A stretch of DNA of 64,000 nucleotides from Photobacterium chitinilyticum (GCF_004104355.1 NZ_RJLM01000006.1:182919-246918); one strand, 5' to 3'. Numbered from the stretch's first letter, positions 17,033 through 27,445 are shown. Program-made: numbers and translations. The notes: a model not told the origin generated them from the letters alone.

Positions 17033-18766
17033 GTGCGGAGACGTATTCAACTGGTTTTCTGGATGAGTACCGATATGACAAAAAACACATGGTGTTTACC
17101 GACGATGGTAGCGCACTTATATAAACTCGTACCAGCGACTTTGCTGGGTTTGGTTTTATTTATTTTTTCCTCCGCTTCGATAGCAGCAGACAGCAACGGT
17201 GTTTCGTCTTTTTCTGATGTCGAGACACGGTTGTCACAACGTAACTTCACTAAAAAACAGCAAGCTGTTGAATGGTTGGTTAAATCTCATCATCCTGCGG
17301 TGAAGTTGATTTTGGCGGGCTTGCTTGATGGCCAAATTTATTATCAACGCAAGAGCAAGCAGCTGTTTTTGATCACTGAACTGGCCATAAATAAGTCAGC
17401 GTACGCCATAACTGGCAGTATTGCCCGGGATCAATCTGTTGAACATGTGATTAGTAACAAGCGCGACTATAAGAAAGTAGCCTTGAATAATCGGCTGCGC
17501 ACTGCGATCCGTCTTGGCATTGCCCAGTTAGATTTGAACGCTGAGAGTGAGACTTTAAGGTTACAGGCTGCCAAGAGCTTGCTGGGCAATACAAGTGAGA
17601 CCGTCCAATCCCTTGTTTTGAGTACTTATCAGGACGAATCGTCAGAGGCGGTGAAAGAGGTGCTGGCGCTGGGACTGGCGATTGCCAATATCAAGTCTGA
17701 TGCTGCCGAGGAACGTCAGGCCGCGCTAAATGTTCTGAGTAACTCATTAGAACTAGTTGCCTTTCGTTCCCTGAGTCAAGCGCTTGATTTGGAACTGGCT
17801 AAAAGCAATGGCGATGCCCTATTTATTGCCAATATTGAACGTGCGATTGCTGCGTACCAGCAAAGTCAGCGGATCTATAACACGGCAGAGACGCTCTATT
17901 TTGGTTTGAGTCTGGGCTCTGTGCTGGCACTGGCCGGAATAGGTCTGGCGATCACCTTTGGCGTAATGGGAGTGATCAACATGGCCCACGGCGAGCTGAT
18001 CATGCTAGGGGCCTACACGACCTATGTGATGCAGCAACTGATGCCGAATCATATCGGATTGTCTCTGATTCTCTCGATCCCTGCAGCATTTGTTGTCGCC
18101 GGATTGGTCGGTGTCGCCATTGAACGTGGCGTGATCCGGTTTTTGTATGGCAGACCGCTGGAAACTCTGCTGGCAACATTTGGTATCAGCCTGATTTTGC
18201 AGCAGGCGGTACGAAGCATCTTCTCCCCGCTAAATCGTTCAGTAGTAACACCAGATTGGATGAGCGGGATGCTGGAAATTAACCCAATGCTCTCTCTCAC
18301 CTATAACCGCCTTTATATCATCATCTTTTGCTTGCTGGTGTTTGCAGCCTTGGTATTTGTTCTCAAGAAAACCTCGCTCGGACTTCAGGTTCGTGCTGTT
18401 TCCCAAAATCGCGCGATGGCGCGGGCAATGGGGGTGCGTTCTGAATGGGTTGATGCGATGACGTTCGGTTTGGGCTCGGGGGTTGCCGGTGTAGCTGGTG
18501 TAGCGCTGTCCCAGTTGACCAATGTCGGGCCGAATATGGGGCAAAGCTACATCATCGACTCGTTCATGGTCGTGGTGTTTGGTGGCGTTGGTAATTTATG
18601 GGGCACCTTGGTTGCTGGATTGAGTCTCGGTATTTTCAACAAGGTACTGGAGCCTTGGGCGGGGGCGGTACTGGCAAAAATACTGGTATTGGTCTTCATC
18701 ATTTTGTTTATCCAGAAACGACCACGGGGCTTGTTTCCTCAGCGTGGACGAGCAGTGGAGGGATAA
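17033..18766 (+). CDS. urtB: urea ABC transporter permease UrtB
   Basis: 577 aa. A periplasmic N-terminal domain of about 220 residues, made after a signal-like helix (LVPATLLGLVLFIFSSASIA), is followed by a LivH-type permease with about eight membrane segments; GVMGVINMAHGELIMLGAYT and VVVFGGVGNLWGTLVAGLSLG are hallmark stretches. UrtB proteins with this long N-terminal domain are the usual type. GTG at 17033 has GAGG eight bases upstream; ATGs at 17063, 17075 and 17105 are alternatives, the last giving the cleanest signal peptide, so the exact start is uncertain. urtC begins 3 bp after the stop. Confidence 0.9.
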   Translation: MRRRIQLVFWMSTDMTKNTWCLPTMVAHLYKLVPATLLGLVLFIFSSASIAADSNGVSSFSDVETRLSQRNFTKKQQAVEWLVKSHHPAVKLILAGLLDGQIYYQRKSKQLFLITELAINKSAYAITGSIARDQSVEHVISNKRDYKKVALNNRLRTAIRLGIAQLDLNAESETLRLQAAKSLLGNTSETVQSLVLSTYQDESSEAVKEVLALGLAIANIKSDAAEERQAALNVLSNSLELVAFRSLSQALDLELAKSNGDALFIANIERAIAAYQQSQRIYNTAETLYFGLSLGSVLALAGIGLAITFGVMGVINMAHGELIMLGAYTTYVMQQLMPNHIGLSLILSIPAAFVVAGLVGVAIERGVIRFLYGRPLETLLATFGISLILQQAVRSIFSPLNRSVVTPDWMSGMLEINPMLSLTYNRLYIIIFCLLVFAALVFVLKKTSLGLQVRAVSQNRAMARAMGVRSEWVDAMTFGLGSGVAGVAGVALSQLTNVGPNMGQSYIIDSFMVVVFGGVGNLWGTLVAGLSLGIFNKVLEPWAGAVLAKILVLVFIILFIQKRPRGLFPQRGRAVEG

Positions 18767-18769
18767 TAC

Positions 18770-19879
18770 ATGCTTAAAACAATCTTAAAGGACGACCATG
18801 GCGGCCAGCTATTATTGAGCTTGCTGCTGGTGGTTGGGTTCACCATTCCGGCTCTTAATCTACTTGTGCCGCAGGGACACTTTCTTCATGTCGAGACATA
18901 CACCATTACGCTGCTCGGCAAATATCTGACCTATGCCTTGCTGGCATTGGCTGTGGATCTGGTTTGGGGATATCTCGGTATCTTGAGCCTTGGGCATGGT
19001 GCTTTCTTTGCATTGGGTGGTTATGCCATGGGGATGTATCTCATGCGTCAGATTGGCGACCGCGGCGTGTATGGCGATCCGGTGTTGCCTGACTTCATGG
19101 TGTTTCTGAACTGGAAGGAGCTGCCTTGGTTCTGGCATGGCTTCGATATGTTCTGGTTTGCTTGCCTGATGGTGGTACTGGTACCGGGTGTTCTGGCATG
19201 GGGCTTTGGTTCTCTGGCTTTTCGCTCCCGGGTGTCAGGGGTGTATCTGTCTATTATGACTCAGGCAATGACGTTCGCGTTGATGTTGGCATTTTTTCGT
19301 AATGAAATGGGATTTGGCGGTAACAACGGCCTGACAGATTTTAAAGATCTTCTCGGTTTTAGCTTACAGTCGGACAGTACCCGGATTGCTTTGTTTGTTG
19401 CCTCGGTCGTGGCGCTTATTGCGGGTTACCTGATCTGCCGTGCGGTTATTTCCAGCCGTTTGGGCAAGATAGCCGTCGCGACTCGGGATGCTGAGTCTCG
19501 GGTACGTTTTATCGGCTACAACGTAGACCAATTCAAACTGTGGATTTTTGTGTTGTCTGCAGTGTTGGCAGGCATTGCCGGTGCTTTGTATGTCCCGCAA
19601 GTCGGCATCATTAACCCTGGGGAATTCGCGCCGCTCAATTCGATCGAAATTGTCGTATGGGTGGCTCTGGGCGGCCGGGCAACCTTATTTGGGGCTATTG
19701 TCGGTGCCTTGCTCATTAACTATGCCAAGAGCTGGTTCACCATCGAGTTTCCGGAAGTCTGGTTATTCGCATTGGGTAGCCTGTTTGTACTGGCAACCCT
19801 ATTTCTGCCTAAAGGGATAACCGGCTTGTTTTCTGATTCACTCTTTGTCAAGTCTTCTCGTAAGGAGGCAGCATTATGA
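18770..19879 (+). CDS. urtC: urea ABC transporter permease UrtC
   Basis: 369-aa LivM-type inner-membrane permease with about nine helices. Typical stretches are YALLALAVDLVWGYLGILSL-GHGAFFALGGYAMGMYL, GNNGLTDFKD and SIEIVVWVALGGRATLFGAI. It pairs with UrtB to form the translocation channel. Its stop overlaps the urtD start (ATGA). Confidence 0.92.
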   Translation: MLKTILKDDHGGQLLLSLLLVVGFTIPALNLLVPQGHFLHVETYTITLLGKYLTYALLALAVDLVWGYLGILSLGHGAFFALGGYAMGMYLMRQIGDRGVYGDPVLPDFMVFLNWKELPWFWHGFDMFWFACLMVVLVPGVLAWGFGSLAFRSRVSGVYLSIMTQAMTFALMLAFFRNEMGFGGNNGLTDFKDLLGFSLQSDSTRIALFVASVVALIAGYLICRAVISSRLGKIAVATRDAESRVRFIGYNVDQFKLWIFVLSAVLAGIAGALYVPQVGIINPGEFAPLNSIEIVVWVALGGRATLFGAIVGALLINYAKSWFTIEFPEVWLFALGSLFVLATLFLPKGITGLFSDSLFVKSSRKEAAL

Positions 19880-20796
19880 CGACTATTCCTCAGCAGTTAT
19901 CACCCGAGAAACTGGATCAAAGCCAACTAGCTCCTGAAGCCAAGCTAACCCAGTGGCTACCTGCGCAGTTTCGTAAGTCGGTAGGACACTTTGTTCGCCG
20001 GGATCAGGTGTTTGACTTCCTAAAGCCACAGCACCATCCCTTGCTCGATACGCGTCACAACATCTTGCTGTATCTCGAAGGCGTAACAAAGTCATTTGAT
20101 GGGTTTAAGGCGATCGACGATTTGAACTTGTATATCAAGGAAGGCGAGCTGCGTTGCATTATCGGCCCTAACGGGGCTGGAAAGACAACCATGATGGATA
20201 TCATTACCGGCAAAACTCGTCCCGATGAAGGCCAGGTCTGGCTTGGTTCCAATATCAATTTGCAAAAAATGGACGAAGCCGAGATAGCCAATGCGGGTGT
20301 TGGCCGGAAATTCCAGAAGCCAACGGTTTTTGAGTGCTTGTCGGTGTGGCACAACTTGGAACTGGCAATGGCTGGTGAGCGTAGTGTATGGCGCGTGTTT
20401 CGGGCCAGCCTTAATGGGGAGCAACGCGATGAGCTCGACAGGGTGCTCAGCTTGATTGGCCTTCAGAACCACGCTGCTTTATTGGCAGGCAACTTGTCTC
20501 ATGGTCAAAAGCAATGGTTGGAAATTGGCATGCTGCTGATGCAAAAAACAAAGTTGTTGCTGGTGGACGAACCGGTAGCCGGCATGACCCATCAGGAAAT
20601 GGACCGAACGGCTGATCTGCTTACATCGTTGGCCGGTGATCATTCGGTGGTCGTAGTTGAGCATGATATGGATTTCGTGCGCTCGATTGCCAGCACTGTG
20701 TCCGTGTTGCATCAGGGCCATATGCTGGCAGAAGGCTCGATGAGCGAGATTCAATCTGATCCTCGGGTCAAAGACGTCTATCTGGGAGAATCATGA
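19876..20796 (+). CDS. urtD: urea ABC transporter ATP-binding protein UrtD
   Basis: 306-aa LivG-type ATPase. Walker A GPNGAGKTT (K103), signature LSHGQKQWLEIGMLLM, Walker B LLLVDEPVAGMTHQEM and the switch histidine in VVVEHDMDFV are present. About 65 residues precede the usual ABC start (LYLEGVTKSFDGFKAI), so the protein is longer than many UrtD homologues; the extension is Pro/Gln-rich and may be partly disordered. Overlaps urtC and urtE by 4 bp each. Confidence 0.93.
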   Translation: MTTIPQQLSPEKLDQSQLAPEAKLTQWLPAQFRKSVGHFVRRDQVFDFLKPQHHPLLDTRHNILLYLEGVTKSFDGFKAIDDLNLYIKEGELRCIIGPNGAGKTTMMDIITGKTRPDEGQVWLGSNINLQKMDEAEIANAGVGRKFQKPTVFECLSVWHNLELAMAGERSVWRVFRASLNGEQRDELDRVLSLIGLQNHAALLAGNLSHGQKQWLEIGMLLMQKTKLLLVDEPVAGMTHQEMDRTADLLTSLAGDHSVVVVEHDMDFVRSIASTVSVLHQGHMLAEGSMSEIQSDPRVKDVYLGES

Positions 20797-21491
20797 TGTT
20801 AGAAATAAAAGGACTGAATCAGTTTTATGGCGAAAGCCATACCCTGTGGGACTTGGATATCAGCATTCCCGAAGGAAAGTGCACGGTGTTGATGGGGCGT
20901 AACGGAGTGGGTAAAACAACTTTGTTGCAATGTGTCATGGGGTTATTACCGGTCAAAAGCGGTGAGATTGTGCTGCAAGGTAAAGAGATTAGAGGGCTCT
21001 CGACTGAAAGTCGTCCCCGACACGGCGTCGGGTATGTGCCGCAGGGGCGACAGATCTTTCCGTTGTTGAGTGTCGAGGAAAATCTTCAGGTTGGATTGCC
21101 CATTCGAGCTAAGGGCGATCGAAAGATCCCCGAATTTATCTACGAGCTTTTTCCTGTATTGAAGGAGATGTTGCATCGCCGCGGAGGAGATTTGAGTGGA
21201 GGCCAGCAGCAACAACTGGCGATAGCTCGGGCACTGGTTGTTAACCCTAGCCTGCTTATATTGGATGAGCCGACAGAGGGGATCCAGCCCAATATTGTTC
21301 AGGAAATAGGTGACATTATTCGTAAGCTGAATCACGAGCTGGGGCTCACGGTGTTGCTGGTTGAGCAGAAGTTACCTTTTGCCCGAAAAGTTGGTGATAG
21401 CTTCTGTCTGCTTGATCGGGGGCGAGCTGTGGCGAAGGGGGAAATGGCAAATCTCAATGAGAAACTAATTAAGGAGTACCTGACAGTATGA
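20793..21491 (+). CDS. urtE: urea ABC transporter ATP-binding protein UrtE
   Basis: 232-aa LivF-type ATPase. Walker A GRNGVGKTTLLQ, LSGGQQQQLAIARAL signature and LILDEPTEGIQPNIVQEI Walker B are all intact; the EGIQPNIVQ wording is typical of UrtE. Second nucleotide-binding subunit of the urea importer with UrtD. Start at 20793 (ATGATG) overlaps urtD; the stop overlaps ureD, coupling transporter and urease genes directly. Confidence 0.93.
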   Translation: MMLEIKGLNQFYGESHTLWDLDISIPEGKCTVLMGRNGVGKTTLLQCVMGLLPVKSGEIVLQGKEIRGLSTESRPRHGVGYVPQGRQIFPLLSVEENLQVGLPIRAKGDRKIPEFIYELFPVLKEMLHRRGGDLSGGQQQQLAIARALVVNPSLLILDEPTEGIQPNIVQEIGDIIRKLNHELGLTVLLVEQKLPFARKVGDSFCLLDRGRAVAKGEMANLNEKLIKEYLTV

Positions 21492-22438
21492 CGGCGATCC
21501 ATAAGAACACCTTGGCAAATACCTGCAAAACCAAGACGATAAATATTGCGGCAATCATACCCAAACCACTGCCGTCTGAGCTGGAATTGCAACAGGGATG
21601 GCGGGCGCAGCTGGAACTTGGCTTTTCATTTAATACTACCAGAACGGTACTTAAGCATCGTAAGCAACTTGGCCCGCTTGCAGTCCAGCGTCCGCTCTAC
21701 CCAGAGGGTGACATTTGTCATACGTACCTCCTTCACCCTCCCGGGGGGGTTGTTGGTGGCGACAAGCTTTCAATCGCAGTGTGTTCTGAAAATCGAGCCA
21801 AGGCACTGGTCACAACACCTGGAGCAACCAAGTTCTATCGCTCTGCGGAGAAGTACGCCTATCAACGTCAGCACTTTACGGTAAAAACAGGAGCAATGCT
21901 TGAGTGGTTACCGCAGGAAAATATTTATTTTCCCGAAGCGAGAGTCAGGTTGGATACCGAAATCGATGTTGAACCCGGTGGTCGTTTTATTGGTTGGGAA
22001 ATGCACTGTTTTGGTCGGCCTGCACTAAAAGAGGGCTTCACTGGCGGGAGCGTGGTCGGTTGCACCCAGCTTCGGATTGGAAATGAGCTCGTTATTGCTG
22101 AACAACTCAATGTACATGGAGGTGATCAGCACCAGCAGAGTGCGGGCCTGCGGGGGAATCAGATGCTGGGCACCATGATAGTGACTGAGTCTGACGAGCC
22201 ATTGCTCAATATGGTACAGACCTTGCTAAATGACTATCAGGAATATTTATTGGAAAACAAGGTCGTAGCCGGTGTCACTGAAGTAACAGATAGTAGTGAT
22301 GCTCACAGGATCATGGTGGTAAGGGTGATGGGGAACGGTACGGAGCCAATGATGGCGCTGTTTACCCAAGTCTGGCTGTCGGTCAGACAATCCTGGTCGG
22401 GTAGGACACCAAATACCCCGAGAATTTGGGCGACCTGA
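21488..22438 (+). CDS. ureD: urease accessory protein UreD
   Basis: 316 aa, cytoplasmic scaffold that binds apo-urease and, with UreF and UreG, guides nickel and CO2 to the active site. Recognised by QRPLYPEGDICHTYLLHPPG, GGVVGGDKLSI, TTPGATKFYRS and LEWLPQENIYFPEA, all typical of UreD/UreH. Length is slightly above the usual about 270-300 because of about 35 residues before the first conserved strand. Coupled to urtE by ATGA overlap. Confidence 0.92.
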   Translation: MTAIHKNTLANTCKTKTINIAAIIPKPLPSELELQQGWRAQLELGFSFNTTRTVLKHRKQLGPLAVQRPLYPEGDICHTYLLHPPGGVVGGDKLSIAVCSENRAKALVTTPGATKFYRSAEKYAYQRQHFTVKTGAMLEWLPQENIYFPEARVRLDTEIDVEPGGRFIGWEMHCFGRPALKEGFTGGSVVGCTQLRIGNELVIAEQLNVHGGDQHQQSAGLRGNQMLGTMIVTESDEPLLNMVQTLLNDYQEYLLENKVVAGVTEVTDSSDAHRIMVVRVMGNGTEPMMALFTQVWLSVRQSWSGRTPNTPRIWAT

Positions 22439-22505
22439 ACCTGAGCGATACGGATGATTACCTGAATGATTGTCGTGATGACAACATGGCTTGCTGGAGG
22501 AACAG

Positions 22506-22808
22506 ATGGAGTTAACACCCAGAGAAAAGGACAAATTGCTGATTTTTACTGCTGCATTGTTGGCCGAACGACGTCGCGATAAAGGGCTAAAGCTGAATTA
22601 TCCGGAGTCGGTAGCATTGATCAGTGCAGCGATCATGGAAGGGGCTAGAGAAGGGCGAACCGTAGCCGAATTAATGGACTTTGGCCGGACGATTTTGTCA
22701 GCAGAGGAGGTTATGGAAGGCGTCGCAACGATGATCCATGACGTTCAGGTTGAAGCAACATTTCCTGATGGTACCAAGCTGGTGACTGTCCACGATCCGA
22801 TTGTATGA
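22506..22808 (+). CDS. ureA: urease gamma subunit UreA
   Basis: 100 aa, the standard UreA length. [20 protein letters not shown] is the canonical N-terminus and VPDPIV-like VHDPIV the C-terminus. GGAGG lies just upstream of the ATG at 22506, so the five extra codons of the longer frame are not used. Forms the (UreABC)3 enzyme with UreB and UreC. Confidence 0.95.
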   Translation: MELTPREKDKLLIFTAALLAERRRDKGLKLNYPESVALISAAIMEGAREGRTVAELMDFGRTILSAEEVMEGVATMIHDVQVEATFPDGTKLVTVHDPIV

Positions 22809-22816
22809 GGTGCGTG

Positions 22817-23203
22817 ATGTCAGATAATCAACAAGTAGTGCCCAACGCTTTTATTCCCGGAGAACTTCAATGTGCCGAAGGGGAGATTGAACTTAATGTT
22901 GGCAAACCGATCCTCTCGGTTTCTGTCGCCAACCTCGGAGACAGGCCAATACAAATAGGCTCTCACTACCATTTTTTTGAAGCCAACGACGCATTGGAAT
23001 TTGAACGTGAAGCGACGCTGGGTTACCGGCTCAATATTGCGGCAGGCACAGCAACCCGGTTTGAACCCGGGCAAGCTCGTACGGTGGAGTTAGTGAGTTT
23101 CGGCGGTACCCAGACTATCTATGGGTTTCAGGGCAAGGTCATGGGATCCGTCGGGCAGGCCATTCTTGTAACCGAAACCGACAGCAGGGAGGCTGGGAAA
23201 TAA
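22817..23203 (+). CDS. ureB: urease beta subunit UreB
   Basis: 128 aa. [52 protein letters not shown] and [20 protein letters not shown] are diagnostic for UreB. The ATG at 22817 follows GAGG at six bases; the upstream ATG at 22805, which overlaps ureA, has no ribosome site. ureC follows directly with no gap. Confidence 0.95.
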   Translation: MSDNQQVVPNAFIPGELQCAEGEIELNVGKPILSVSVANLGDRPIQIGSHYHFFEANDALEFEREATLGYRLNIAAGTATRFEPGQARTVELVSFGGTQTIYGFQGKVMGSVGQAILVTETDSREAGK

Positions 23204-24907
23204 ATGGCGACGATATCAAGGCAAGCCTATGGCGAAATGTTTGGCCCGACGGTCGGTGACCGGCTGCGTCTGGCTGATACAGAACTGTGGCTGGAAGTTG
23301 AGAAAGATTATACCCGCTACGGTGATGAGGTGAAGTTTGGTGGCGGTAAGGTGATCAGGGATGGAATGGGGCAAAGCCAGTTGCCGTCGGCATTTACACC
23401 GGATCTGGTGATCACCAATGCTGTTATTCTTGATTACTGGGGAATCGTCAAGGCCGATGTGGCCGTTAAAAATGGTCGTATCAGTGCCATTGGCAAGGCG
23501 GGTAATCCGGACGTGCAATCTGGCGTGGATATCGTTATTGGGCCGGGGACGGAGATTTTGGCCGGTGAGGGATCCATTTTGACCGCTGGGGGCATTGATT
23601 CCCATATTCATTTCATTTGTCCGCAGCAAATCGAAGAAGCCCTGTGCTCTGGGATCACCACCATGCTTGGGGGAGGGACCGGTCCGGCGACAGGTACCAA
23701 CGCGACAACCTGTACACCGGGACCGTGGAACATCCACCGGATGCTCGAAGCGCTGGATACCTTTCCGATGAACTTCGGCTTGCTCGGAAAAGGGAATGCC
23801 AGCCTGCCGGAAGCACTGCACGAGCAGGTCGAAGCTGGGGCAGTTGGCCTGAAGCTACATGAGGACTGGGGAACCACACCGGCATCGATTGATAACTGCA
23901 TGACAGTGGCCGATGATACCGATGTTCAGGTTGCCATTCATACCGATACGCTTAACGAGTCAGGTTTTGTCGAGTCAACACTGGCAGCGATCGGTGAGCG
24001 GGTGATTCATACCTACCATACCGAAGGTGCGGGCGGAGGCCATGCGCCGGATATCATTCGGGCCTGCGGTGAATCGAATGTACTGCCTTCATCCACCAAC
24101 CCGACACGGCCATATACGGTTAATACTGTTGATGAGCATCTGGATATGCTGATGGTTTGCCATCATCTTTCTCCCTCAATTGCCGAGGATGTTGCCTTTG
24201 CCGAGTCGCGGATCCGCCGGGAAACTATTGCTGCCGAAGATATTCTTCATGATCTGGGGGCATTCTCAATGATTGCATCCGATTCACAGGCCATGGGACG
24301 AGTAGGAGAGGTGATCACTCGAACCTGGCAGACTGCGCATAAGATGAAAGTGCAGCGTGGCAGCCTGTCGCAGGATTCGAATGACAGCGATAACTATCGC
24401 CTAAAACGGTATATCGCCAAATACACAATTAATCCGGCGATTACCCATGGGATCAGCCATGAGGTGGGCTCCATCGAGGTCGGTAAACTCGCTGATCTGG
24501 TGCTTTGGAAGCCGGCTTTCTTTGGGGTCAAGCCAAGTACAATCATTAAAGGGGGCATGATTGCCGCAGCTCCGATGGGAGATCCTAATGCGTCAATTCC
24601 AACACCACAGCCTGTTCATTATCGGTCGATGTTCGGCAGTTATGGCAAAGCCAGCCAGAATACCTCGATGCTGTTTGTCTCGGGATTGGCGAAGTCGGCG
24701 GGCATTAGTGAACAATTGGGATTGCAAAGCCTGATTGGGGTTGCCAAAGACTGCCGTAGTATCAGCAAGGCCGATATGGTGCTGAATGACTGGCAACCCA
24801 ATATTGAAGTTGATTCACAGACCTACCAGGTACGTGCCGATGGTGAACTGCTTGTTTGCGAACCCGCAGACGTATTGCCGATGGCGCAGCGTTATTTCTT
24901 ATTTTGA
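23204..24907 (+). CDS. ureC: urease alpha subunit UreC (catalytic)
   Basis: 567 aa, hydrolyses urea to ammonia and carbamate at a dinickel site. Every catalytic residue sits at the position known from Klebsiella urease: H134 and H136 in [10 protein letters not shown], the carbamylated lysine K217 and H219 in [10 protein letters not shown]246 in [10 protein letters not shown], the [12 protein letters not shown] motif, H320 in VCHHLSPS and D360 in ASDSQAMG. The active-site flap is intact. The enzyme should be fully functional once nickel is inserted by UreDEFG. Confidence 0.97.
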   Translation: MATISRQAYGEMFGPTVGDRLRLADTELWLEVEKDYTRYGDEVKFGGGKVIRDGMGQSQLPSAFTPDLVITNAVILDYWGIVKADVAVKNGRISAIGKAGNPDVQSGVDIVIGPGTEILAGEGSILTAGGIDSHIHFICPQQIEEALCSGITTMLGGGTGPATGTNATTCTPGPWNIHRMLEALDTFPMNFGLLGKGNASLPEALHEQVEAGAVGLKLHEDWGTTPASIDNCMTVADDTDVQVAIHTDTLNESGFVESTLAAIGERVIHTYHTEGAGGGHAPDIIRACGESNVLPSSTNPTRPYTVNTVDEHLDMLMVCHHLSPSIAEDVAFAESRIRRETIAAEDILHDLGAFSMIASDSQAMGRVGEVITRTWQTAHKMKVQRGSLSQDSNDSDNYRLKRYIAKYTINPAITHGISHEVGSIEVGKLADLVLWKPAFFGVKPSTIIKGGMIAAAPMGDPNASIPTPQPVHYRSMFGSYGKASQNTSMLFVSGLAKSAGISEQLGLQSLIGVAKDCRSISKADMVLNDWQPNIEVDSQTYQVRADGELLVCEPADVLPMAQRYFLF

Positions 24908-24916
24908 GGATCATTG

Positions 24917-25429
24917 ATGATTGTACTTACTCAGATTTTAACTGCACAGGAATCAGCATCATTGACCAGTGGTGCAACACTTAGCTTGCCGATTGATTCA
25001 CGAATAAAAAGCCGCCTGAAAGTCAACTTGGATGATGGGCGGGAGGCTGGGTTGTTCTTGCCGCGAGGCAAGATCCTGCGTAATGGCGACATACTGCGAA
25101 GCGAGCAGGGAATATTGGTCAGGATTTTGGCTGCAGATGAAGCGGTATCGACTGTCTACAGTTCGGATCCGCATCTTATGGCACGGGTGTGCTACCACCT
25201 CGGTAACCGTCATGTCCCGTTGCAGATTGAATCCAACTGGGTGCGCTATCAGCACGATCATGTGCTTGATGAAATGGTCGCAGGGCTTGGGACTGTGGTG
25301 ACGCCGGAAACAGCTTCCTTTGAACCTGAAGCGGGTGCATATGGAGGAAGCAATAGTGGACACTTACATACTGACAGGCATGCGCATGACCAGCAGCATT
25401 CAGATGAGCAAGAGCATGAAGCTCGATAA
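24917..25429 (+). CDS. ureE: urease nickel metallochaperone UreE
   Basis: 170 aa. An N-terminal UreE domain (SRIKSRLKVNLDDGREAGLF, LPRGKILRNGDILRSEQG) and a metal-binding domain (CYHLGNRHVPLQIESNWVRY, DHVLDEMVAGLG) are followed by a His-rich tail of about 28 residues (HLHTDRHAHDQQHSDEQEH) that should bind several nickel ions. The ATG at 24917 follows GAGGA at six bases. Confidence 0.94.
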   Translation: MIVLTQILTAQESASLTSGATLSLPIDSRIKSRLKVNLDDGREAGLFLPRGKILRNGDILRSEQGILVRILAADEAVSTVYSSDPHLMARVCYHLGNRHVPLQIESNWVRYQHDHVLDEMVAGLGTVVTPETASFEPEAGAYGGSNSGHLHTDRHAHDQQHSDEQEHEAR

Positions 25430-25449
25430 CAATCATTCAAGGAAACGAT

Positions 25450-26058
25450 ATGGCTAACTTAAACATTACCCGCTCTACATTTATTATTTGCTCTACATTG
25501 GCCACATTGCTGGCCTCCGGCACGACGATGGCACACAGTGGTCATGACCTTATTGATAGTGGATTGTTCTCATCTTTTATGTCTGGTGTCACCCACCCGC
25601 TGACTGGATTGGATCACTTGGTCATGCTGATCGGCGTTGGATTGATTGCCTCGCAATATAAACAACGATATCAGCAATTGCGGGTCGTGCTGGCCGCTAT
25701 GCTCAGTATGGTGTTTGGACTGGGCTTCGGTGCGCTGTCTGGGTTTGCTGCAGGCATTGAAGCCATGATTGTGACATCGTTGTATGTTGCGGCCTTAGCT
25801 GTTTACTGTCGACATCGATCTGGTGGCAGCAAATGGTCTGTGGCGCTGTCTGCTCTCGCTGTCATTACGGTAATGTTCCATGGTTGGGTACACGGCTTGG
25901 AGGCTTCCGCATCCAACTTAATGGCTTTCGCCCCGGGTATGTTGGTGAGTGCCGGATTGCTCGCAATGACTGGTTATCAGTTGGGTCAGTACATTACCCC
26001 CAAATGGCAAAGTGTACTGTTGGTGACGAGCAGTACTTTGCTTGCGTTTACAAGTTAA
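25450..26058 (+). CDS. ureJ: HupE/UreJ-family nickel permease
   Basis: 202 aa. Signal peptide ending near TTMAHSGHDL, then HPLTGLDHLVMLIGVGLIA, the HupE/UreJ signature with conserved His and Asp, several membrane helices and VMFHGWVHGLEA. HupE/UreJ proteins import nickel or help it reach the enzyme. It sits between ureE and ureF, unlike the compact ureEFG of many bacteria, tying nickel uptake to urease assembly. Confidence 0.9.
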   Translation: MANLNITRSTFIICSTLATLLASGTTMAHSGHDLIDSGLFSSFMSGVTHPLTGLDHLVMLIGVGLIASQYKQRYQQLRVVLAAMLSMVFGLGFGALSGFAAGIEAMIVTSLYVAALAVYCRHRSGGSKWSVALSALAVITVMFHGWVHGLEASASNLMAFAPGMLVSAGLLAMTGYQLGQYITPKWQSVLLVTSSTLLAFTS

Positions 26059-26076
26059 TCAGCGCGGCAGGTGATT

Positions 26077-26760
26077 ATGTCCAATACCAGCAATATATTA
26101 TCGGATTTTCGCCTCTATCAGCTAATGAGTCCCTCCTTGCCTATTGGTGCTTTTACTTATTCACAAGGGCTTGAATGGGCGATTGAGAAAGGGTGGGTTA
26201 CCGACCAGGAAAGCCTGCAAAGCTGGTTAACTGATGTGCTCCATCATAGTCTGGTGACGCTCGAATTACCGATATTGTCCCGTTTGTATCATGCATTTGA
26301 ACGGCAAGATATACCAGTGGTAACTCACTGGAATCAGCGGCTATATGCCAACCGAGAAACCAAAGAACTACGGTTGGAAGAGCAGCAACGGGGAAAGGCA
26401 ACCACAAGATTGCTCAGGCAGTTGAATGAGCAATTCACGCTTTCAGATCTAACCAATGCAGAAGCTAACCAGCTTGCTGGGTTTGCATTGGCAGCCAATC
26501 ATTGGGGGATTGACTCACAAGCACTGAGCGCCGGTTATCTTTGGAGCTGGCTTGAAAACGCAACAATGGCAGGGGTGAAGCTGATCCCGTTGGGACAGAC
26601 TGCCGGGCAGCAAATATTACTTTCGCTGTCGCAGCAGTTGCCTGCGGCCCTGAGTGCCTCGAGAGTGGTTCAAGACCATGAAATTGGCAGTTTTACACCG
26701 GCACAGGCCATTGCCAGCAGTCGGCATGAAACCCAATACACCAGACTTTACCGATCTTAA
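26077..26760 (+). CDS. ureF: urease accessory protein UreF
   Basis: 227 aa. [20 protein letters not shown] is the standard UreF opening; [19 protein letters not shown] and [21 protein letters not shown] follow as expected. UreF bridges UreD and UreG in the activation complex. The ATG at 26077 is chosen over the GTG at 26071 because it begins the conserved protein and has an AGG site upstream. Confidence 0.93.
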   Translation: MSNTSNILSDFRLYQLMSPSLPIGAFTYSQGLEWAIEKGWVTDQESLQSWLTDVLHHSLVTLELPILSRLYHAFERQDIPVVTHWNQRLYANRETKELRLEEQQRGKATTRLLRQLNEQFTLSDLTNAEANQLAGFALAANHWGIDSQALSAGYLWSWLENATMAGVKLIPLGQTAGQQILLSLSQQLPAALSASRVVQDHEIGSFTPAQAIASSRHETQYTRLYRS

Positions 26761-26771
26761 GGAATATAACC

Positions 26772-27389
26772 ATGACAGAATATAAATCACCGTTGCGAAT
26801 TGGTGTCGGCGGTCCAGTCGGCTCGGGGAAGACGGCGTTGTTGGAAGTACTGTGTAAAACAATTCGAGATCGGTACAACATTGCTGTTGTTACCAACGAT
26901 ATTTACACCCAGGAAGATGCCAAGATCCTGACTCGTGCCGAAGCGCTGGAAGCAGACCGAATTATCGGCGTCGAGACAGGAGGGTGTCCACATACCGCGA
27001 TTCGTGAAGATGCCTCCATGAATTTGGCGGCAGTCGAAGAGCTTGCGGTACGGCATAAAAATCTCGATGTAGTATTTATCGAAAGCGGTGGTGATAATCT
27101 GAGCGCTACGTTCAGTCCTGAGCTGGCTGATTTGACGATTTATGTCATCGATGTTGCCGAGGGCGAAAAGATCCCGAGAAAAGGAGGGCCAGGGATCACT
27201 CGGTCAGACTTGCTTGTGATAAATAAAATAGACTTGGCGCCTTATGTCGGAGCGTCGCTGAAAGTGATGGAGCAAGACACTAAACGAATGCGCTCTAGTA
27301 AGCCTTATGTGTTTACTAATTTAAAAGAAGGAAAAGGGTTACCAGAAATTATCGATTTTGTAGTGACTCTGGGAATGCTTGATAATTAG
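26772..27389 (+). CDS. ureG: urease accessory GTPase UreG
   Basis: 205-aa SIMIBI-class GTPase powering nickel insertion. P-loop [33 protein letters not shown], the metal-binding [17 protein letters not shown] (Cys-Pro-His) and the guanine motif [13 protein letters not shown] are intact. Last gene of the run; a terminator follows at 27415. Confidence 0.96.
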   Translation: MTEYKSPLRIGVGGPVGSGKTALLEVLCKTIRDRYNIAVVTNDIYTQEDAKILTRAEALEADRIIGVETGGCPHTAIREDASMNLAAVEELAVRHKNLDVVFIESGGDNLSATFSPELADLTIYVIDVAEGEKIPRKGGPGITRSDLLVINKIDLAPYVGASLKVMEQDTKRMRSSKPYVFTNLKEGKGLPEIIDFVVTLGMLDN

Positions 27390-27414
27390 TCTGAATAATT
27401 AACAAATACAGAAT

Positions 27415-27445
27415 AAAAAGCTGGGGAATTCTCCCTAGGCTTTTT
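27415..27445 (+). terminator. terminator after ureG
   Basis: AAAAAGC (27415-27421) pairs with GCTTTTT (27439-27445), with an inner GGGA/TCCC stem separated by a small internal loop, ending in TTTTTC. It starts 25 bp after the ureG stop and ends the urt-ure transcript. Confidence 0.8.

Noticed and set aside
23216-23821. 201-codon minus-strand ORF opposite ureC
   Set aside because: Mirror frame of conserved ureC; high Arg, Gln and Pro content typical of antisense ORFs.
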